Shown: one piece after another, positions 7,265 through 9,718 of the stretch
Layout of the letters: each line of letters begins with the position of its first letter
Position numbering within the stretch: the stretch's first letter is position 1
From: an uncultured Burkholderiales bacterium
Lineage (GTDB): Bacteria; Pseudomonadota; Gammaproteobacteria; Burkholderiales; Burkholderiaceae_C
DNA length: 9,718 bases
Assembly: GCA_903871865.1 (NCBI GenBank)
Contig: CAIQIL010000650.1
Coordinates: forward strand, 1 to 9,718
Direction: 5' to 3'
The notes under the pieces: model-generated
The model's database searches: none
Told to the model about the DNA's origin: nothing
What the model saw: only the letters and a program-made list of their open reading frames with translations
Position numbers and translations under genes: made by a program

Positions 7265-7812
7265 GCCCCACACCAATTGACCCACTGCTGGTGGCCGCCA
7301 TCACCATGGTGCTGCGTCGTGCACGGCGCGACTGGCCCGCGATGGACGCCCGTGAAATCATGTGGCGATTAAATGATGAGTCTTTGCACGAAACACCCGC
7401 CCGCAATGACCTGCGACAGGCGGTGCAGAGCTGGCGAAATGTAGAACACCACCTGCACGCCATGAAGGCCATGGGCCTGATCACCGACGGCCCACGGGAA
7501 CTATGGCGCTTCACCAACCAGGCCGAGATCAAGCAGCACCTCGGCATGGAGGCCCGCCCCCGTGGCCGCGACCGCGTGTTGCAACTTCAGCCGCTGCCTG
7601 AAGGGCACGGCCGCCAGGCCTCTGAACCACCCGAGCCACCCGACGGAGGCGGCCGCAGGGGTGGCGGCAACGACGGCGAGGGCCCAGGCGATGGCGATGG
7701 CGGCGGCCGCGGCATCGGTGAAGTGCTGGACCACCCGGTGCTGTTTGCACTGTCTGCCGCTGATTTCGACCAGTACGTCGACCAGTTGTTCTCAGGTGCA
7801 GGAGCGCCATGA
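7261..7812 (+). CDS. Hypothetical protein, helical/wHTH-like N-terminus and Gly-rich linker
   Basis: I do not recognise a named family. The 183-residue product has three visible parts. Residues about 1-100 are helical and charged, with a repeating pattern (VAAITMVLRRARRDW, REIMWRLNDES, VEHHLHAMKAMGLI) ending in a short hydrophobic/basic stretch (GPRELWRFTN), compatible with a winged-helix fold. Residues about 115-155 are a low-complexity Gly/Pro/Asp/Arg linker. Residues about 157-178 (VLDHPVLFALSAADFDQYVD) form a compact hydrophobic-acidic segment that could dock onto a partner. There is no signal peptide or membrane segment, so it should be cytoplasmic. Its ATG overlaps the hsdS stop (ATGA) and its stop overlaps the next gene the same way. 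This placement suggests an accessory factor for the R-M complex or an adaptor/regulator for the downstream flavoprotein-like gene. That role is inference; the coding call rests on coupling and codon use. Confidence 0.8.
   Translation: MSPTPIDPLLVAAITMVLRRARRDWPAMDAREIMWRLNDESLHETPARNDLRQAVQSWRNVEHHLHAMKAMGLITDGPRELWRFTNQAEIKQHLGMEARPRGRDRVLQLQPLPEGHGRQASEPPEPPDGGGRRGGGNDGEGPGDGDGGGRGIGEVLDHPVLFALSAADFDQYVDQLFSGAGAP
7800..7804 (+). promoter_or_regulatory. Ribosome binding site AGGAG for the oxidoreductase-like gene
   Basis: AGGAG sits four bases before the ATG at 7809, within the end of the upstream reading frame. It supports this start, which also creates the ATGA overlap, and marks this gene as having one of the better initiation signals in the cluster. 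Confidence 0.55.
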
Positions 7813-9365
7813 CCACCCCACCTCAGACCTCTGAAATCGATTGCCTGAGCCTGCTGGCCCACAAGGTGGCGCCAAGGGTGTTCGATCTGTCCAGCCAGCA
7901 GGTGCATGTCAGCATTCGCGACCAGATGGTGCGCGCGCAACTGCTGGTGCGTGACCTTCGCCAGGCCGACCCGCAAGCCCAATGCCTGCTGATCATCGGC
8001 ATGGGCGCAGCTGGCATGTCGGCCGCCATGCGCGCCTGCGAGGAAGGCTTTGCCCGGGTGCACGTGGTCGATGTAGCGGCTCAGCCCTTCTCCTTGTTCC
8101 ATGGCGTGCATGCCCGCCATGTGGGCCCCTACATGTACGAATGGCCCAGCCCCTTCCATTGGGACCAGTCATACCCGGCACACGGCGCGACGCCATGGGG
8201 TGATTCGGGGCATTCACCCTTGGCTTGGAAAGCCACTGAGCCCATCCGTGCCACTGAGTTCGGCATGGTGCTGCAGGGCAGCCTGAACCAATGGCTGCTC
8301 AAGCGCAGCGGGGACAAGGAATCGGTTCCCAGCCTGCACACCCGTGTTCCCAAGGCGGCCATCAAACGGTACCTGAAACGGTTCGTGGCGGCCCAGACCC
8401 AGCAATGGCAGAAGTCGCGCCATGGCCCCGTCCGTGAGCAAACGCCGACGTTCAAGGTGCCCTCGGGTTCCCAGCCGTGGCCTTCAGACGCCCACTGGCC
8501 ATCGCCGCCCGAGAGCTTCGCGCCCGACCACATCATCGTCGCGGTTGGCATGGGCAAAGAAGTGCTCAACCTGCCGGGAAGCGGCCGGCTGCGCACTCCA
8601 CCGTTCTGGGCCAATGACCGGCTAAAAAGCCCCATCACCACGCGTCAGCATGTGGTGGTGCTGGGTGGTGGCGACGGCGCCATGCAGGACGCACTGCGAG
8701 CCCTCACCATCTTCGAGCACCCCGTCAGCTTCATTCAGCACATGGCCAGCCACCCGCAGGTCAGCGCCCTGCTCGACACAGAGCTGCCTCACCTGCTCAG
8801 CGCCGACAGGCAAATGCGCCAGCACGGCAACTGGTCGGCAGACGCTCAGGGGCTGGGGCTGCGCATGGTGGACCAAGCCTGTGCTGCGGCGGCAAAGCGC
8901 GTGGCCCAGTGCGCGGCCGCTCAGGCCCTGGTGGTGCAGGCTCTTCGCAAGGGCTCGGGCCACGTGACGCTGCTGGTGCGCGAACGGTTCTTTGGCAAGG
9001 CCTACCTGCTGAACCGCTTCGTGACGCACCTGCTGACAGAAAGCATGTCTGCCATGCGCACCGCGCTACCCACCCCGGGCACCAAGCACACACGCTCCAT
9101 GGGCTTCACGCTGGCGTTCAACCACGAGGTGGTCAAGTTCCACAAAGGGCCACGCCGCGGCTTTTGCGGCACCCTCGACGTGCAGACCCCTGGCGGCCAC
9201 ATCGCACGCATTGATGCCGACCTGGTGGTGGTTCGCTTTGGCATCGACAAGAACACCGTGCCCGGCCTGCAACTGGTGCAACTGACCGACCCCAGCGTGC
9301 CCGGGGCCAACAGTCGCCAACGCACCACGCTCAAGCGCGTGGAGCTGCCATTTGTCGCGATGTAA
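7809..9365 (+). CDS. FAD/NAD(P)-binding oxidoreductase-like protein of the R-M island
   Basis: The 518-residue protein has a first Rossmann motif GMGAAGMSAAM (G64-x-G66-x-x-G69) on a hydrophobic strand, followed by an acidic strand end (HVVDV) as in FAD/NAD ribose binding. A second motif, VVVLGGGDGAMQ, lies around 283-293. Strands resembling the flavoprotein ATG motif (DHIIVAVGMGKE before the second motif, DADLVVVRFGID near the C-terminus) support a two-dinucleotide-binding-domain architecture. There is no CxxC redox pair typical of thioredoxin or glutathione reductases. A Pro/aromatic segment (VGPYMYEWPSPFHWD, 105-119) is distinctive. No signal peptide or membrane helix is visible. The substrate is unknown and I cannot assign a pathway. 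It is the last gene of the run, coupled to the small protein by ATGA with AGGAG upstream. It may be a nucleotide- or redox-dependent defence effector or sensor, but this is inference. An unrelated metabolic flavoenzyme is less likely given the coupling. Confidence 0.82.
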   Translation: MTTPPQTSEIDCLSLLAHKVAPRVFDLSSQQVHVSIRDQMVRAQLLVRDLRQADPQAQCLLIIGMGAAGMSAAMRACEEGFARVHVVDVAAQPFSLFHGVHARHVGPYMYEWPSPFHWDQSYPAHGATPWGDSGHSPLAWKATEPIRATEFGMVLQGSLNQWLLKRSGDKESVPSLHTRVPKAAIKRYLKRFVAAQTQQWQKSRHGPVREQTPTFKVPSGSQPWPSDAHWPSPPESFAPDHIIVAVGMGKEVLNLPGSGRLRTPPFWANDRLKSPITTRQHVVVLGGGDGAMQDALRALTIFEHPVSFIQHMASHPQVSALLDTELPHLLSADRQMRQHGNWSADAQGLGLRMVDQACAAAAKRVAQCAAAQALVVQALRKGSGHVTLLVRERFFGKAYLLNRFVTHLLTESMSAMRTALPTPGTKHTRSMGFTLAFNHEVVKFHKGPRRGFCGTLDVQTPGGHIARIDADLVVVRFGIDKNTVPGLQLVQLTDPSVPGANSRQRTTLKRVELPFVAM

Positions 9366-9718
9366 TCATTCTTTCTCATCTATCCGAATTCAATCCGATG
9401 TGGTCGTCTTGATCTACTAGAAAAACATGTGTCTCAACATCCCCCACGGCCCACGCTGCTTGGTTCAGATCAGCCGACGACTTCCTCGCTGACTTGCTGG
9501 CGGAACCGGCCACACCTAGTTGTTCAAGCCCCTAAGCGAAAACCTAGCCAGCGTCAGTCTCTGGTTAGGCGTGCCAGGTCAGATTGCGTCTCTGCCAAAA
9601 CGCGCGCAGACCTTATTGGCCACAGGCTGTGAGTTACTCCAGCATCACGCGACATCTGTTTCCGACCGTTGCTGTGCATCGCTGTCAGGGAACACAACGC
9701 TGCAAAGCACCAGAATAA
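9366..9718. other. Downstream intergenic region, no supported gene
   Basis: After the TAA at 9363-9365 the composition drops (38% GC counted over 9361-9420, 55% over 9541-9600). A + strand frame from GTG 9429 to 9632 (67 codons) has no ribosome binding site and an unstructured Ser/Arg/Pro-rich translation, so it is not called. A - strand frame is open from the window's right edge to a TGA at 9554-9556 (54 codons before the stop) and could be the tail of a convergent gene, but its translation resembles no family I know. The only clear structure is an inverted repeat at 9543-9569. I see no tRNA, transposon end or good + strand terminator. Confidence 0.5.
9539..9569 (-). terminator. Hairpin with T-run on the - strand
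   Basis: CCTAGCCAG (9543-9551) pairs with CTGGTTAGG (9561-9569), nine pairs including one G-U, around a nine-base loop. On the - strand the stem is followed by TTTTCGCTT, so it would work as a modest terminator for transcription entering from the right. On the + strand no T-run follows. The only frame it could serve is the open - strand frame whose stop falls inside the loop. Confidence 0.3.

Noticed and set aside
9382..9398. Direct repeat ATCCGA at 9382-9387 and 9393-9398
   Set aside because: Six bases, two copies only; expected by chance and not linked to a promoter or repeat array.
9514..9570. Possible integron attC site (GTTCAAGCC and GTTAGGC about 50 bases apart)
   Set aside because: The left-end R box is degenerate and the two halves are not complementary as attC folding needs; the CCTAGCCAG/CTGGTTAGG hairpin explains the right half.
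9429..9632. 67-codon + strand frame downstream of the oxidoreductase gene
   Set aside because: GTG start, no Shine-Dalgarno, low-complexity translation without recognisable domain.
9554..9718. Minus-strand frame open from the right window edge
   Set aside because: Only 54 codons are visible, there is no recognisable protein similarity, and no start is visible; kept as a note in the intergenic entry only.

Overview
The window is GC-rich with strong GCC/CTG/GGC/CAG codon preference. This suggests a high-GC proteobacterium, most likely betaproteobacterial (Burkholderiales, Comamonadaceae-like). That placement rests on composition and protein style only. All confident genes lie on the + strand and form one defence island built around a type I restriction-modification (R-M) system.

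Layout: (1) positions 2-3352, hsdR, cut off at its 5' end by the window edge, with a DUF4145 (HEPN-like) N-terminus, a coiled coil, an HsdR_N PD-(D/E)xK nuclease, an SF2 helicase and an EcoEI-type C-terminus. (2) 3353-3474, a gap of about 120 bp with a strong GC-rich hairpin, an inner GAAA-capped stem and a T-rich tail, read as a candidate structured RNA and/or terminator. (3) 3475-4443, an Abi_2 (AbiD/AbiF-family) HEPN protein with an intact RNVSAH motif. (4) 4440-5894 hsdM and (5) 5891-7264 hsdS, the methyltransferase and specificity subunits. (6) 7261-7812, an unrecognised 183-residue protein with a helical, possibly winged-helix N-terminus, a Gly/Pro/Asp-rich linker and a short C-terminal segment. 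(7) 7809-9365, a 518-residue protein with two dinucleotide-binding (Rossmann) motifs, probably an FAD/NAD(P)-dependent oxidoreductase-like protein. (8) 9366-9718, a region of lower GC with no supported gene.

From abi to the flavoprotein, every gene overlaps the next by exactly four bases (ATGA or GTGA), so five genes read as one translationally coupled unit. hsdR is separated from them by the hairpin. HsdM2-HsdS would methylate the target site and HsdR would cut unmodified DNA. The Abi_2 HEPN protein is a plausible back-up RNase, perhaps controlled by the adjacent RNA. The last two genes are not standard R-M components. Their coupling to hsdS suggests an accessory or second-layer defence module that I do not recognise; together with the RNA-abi pair, they are the parts most worth following up.
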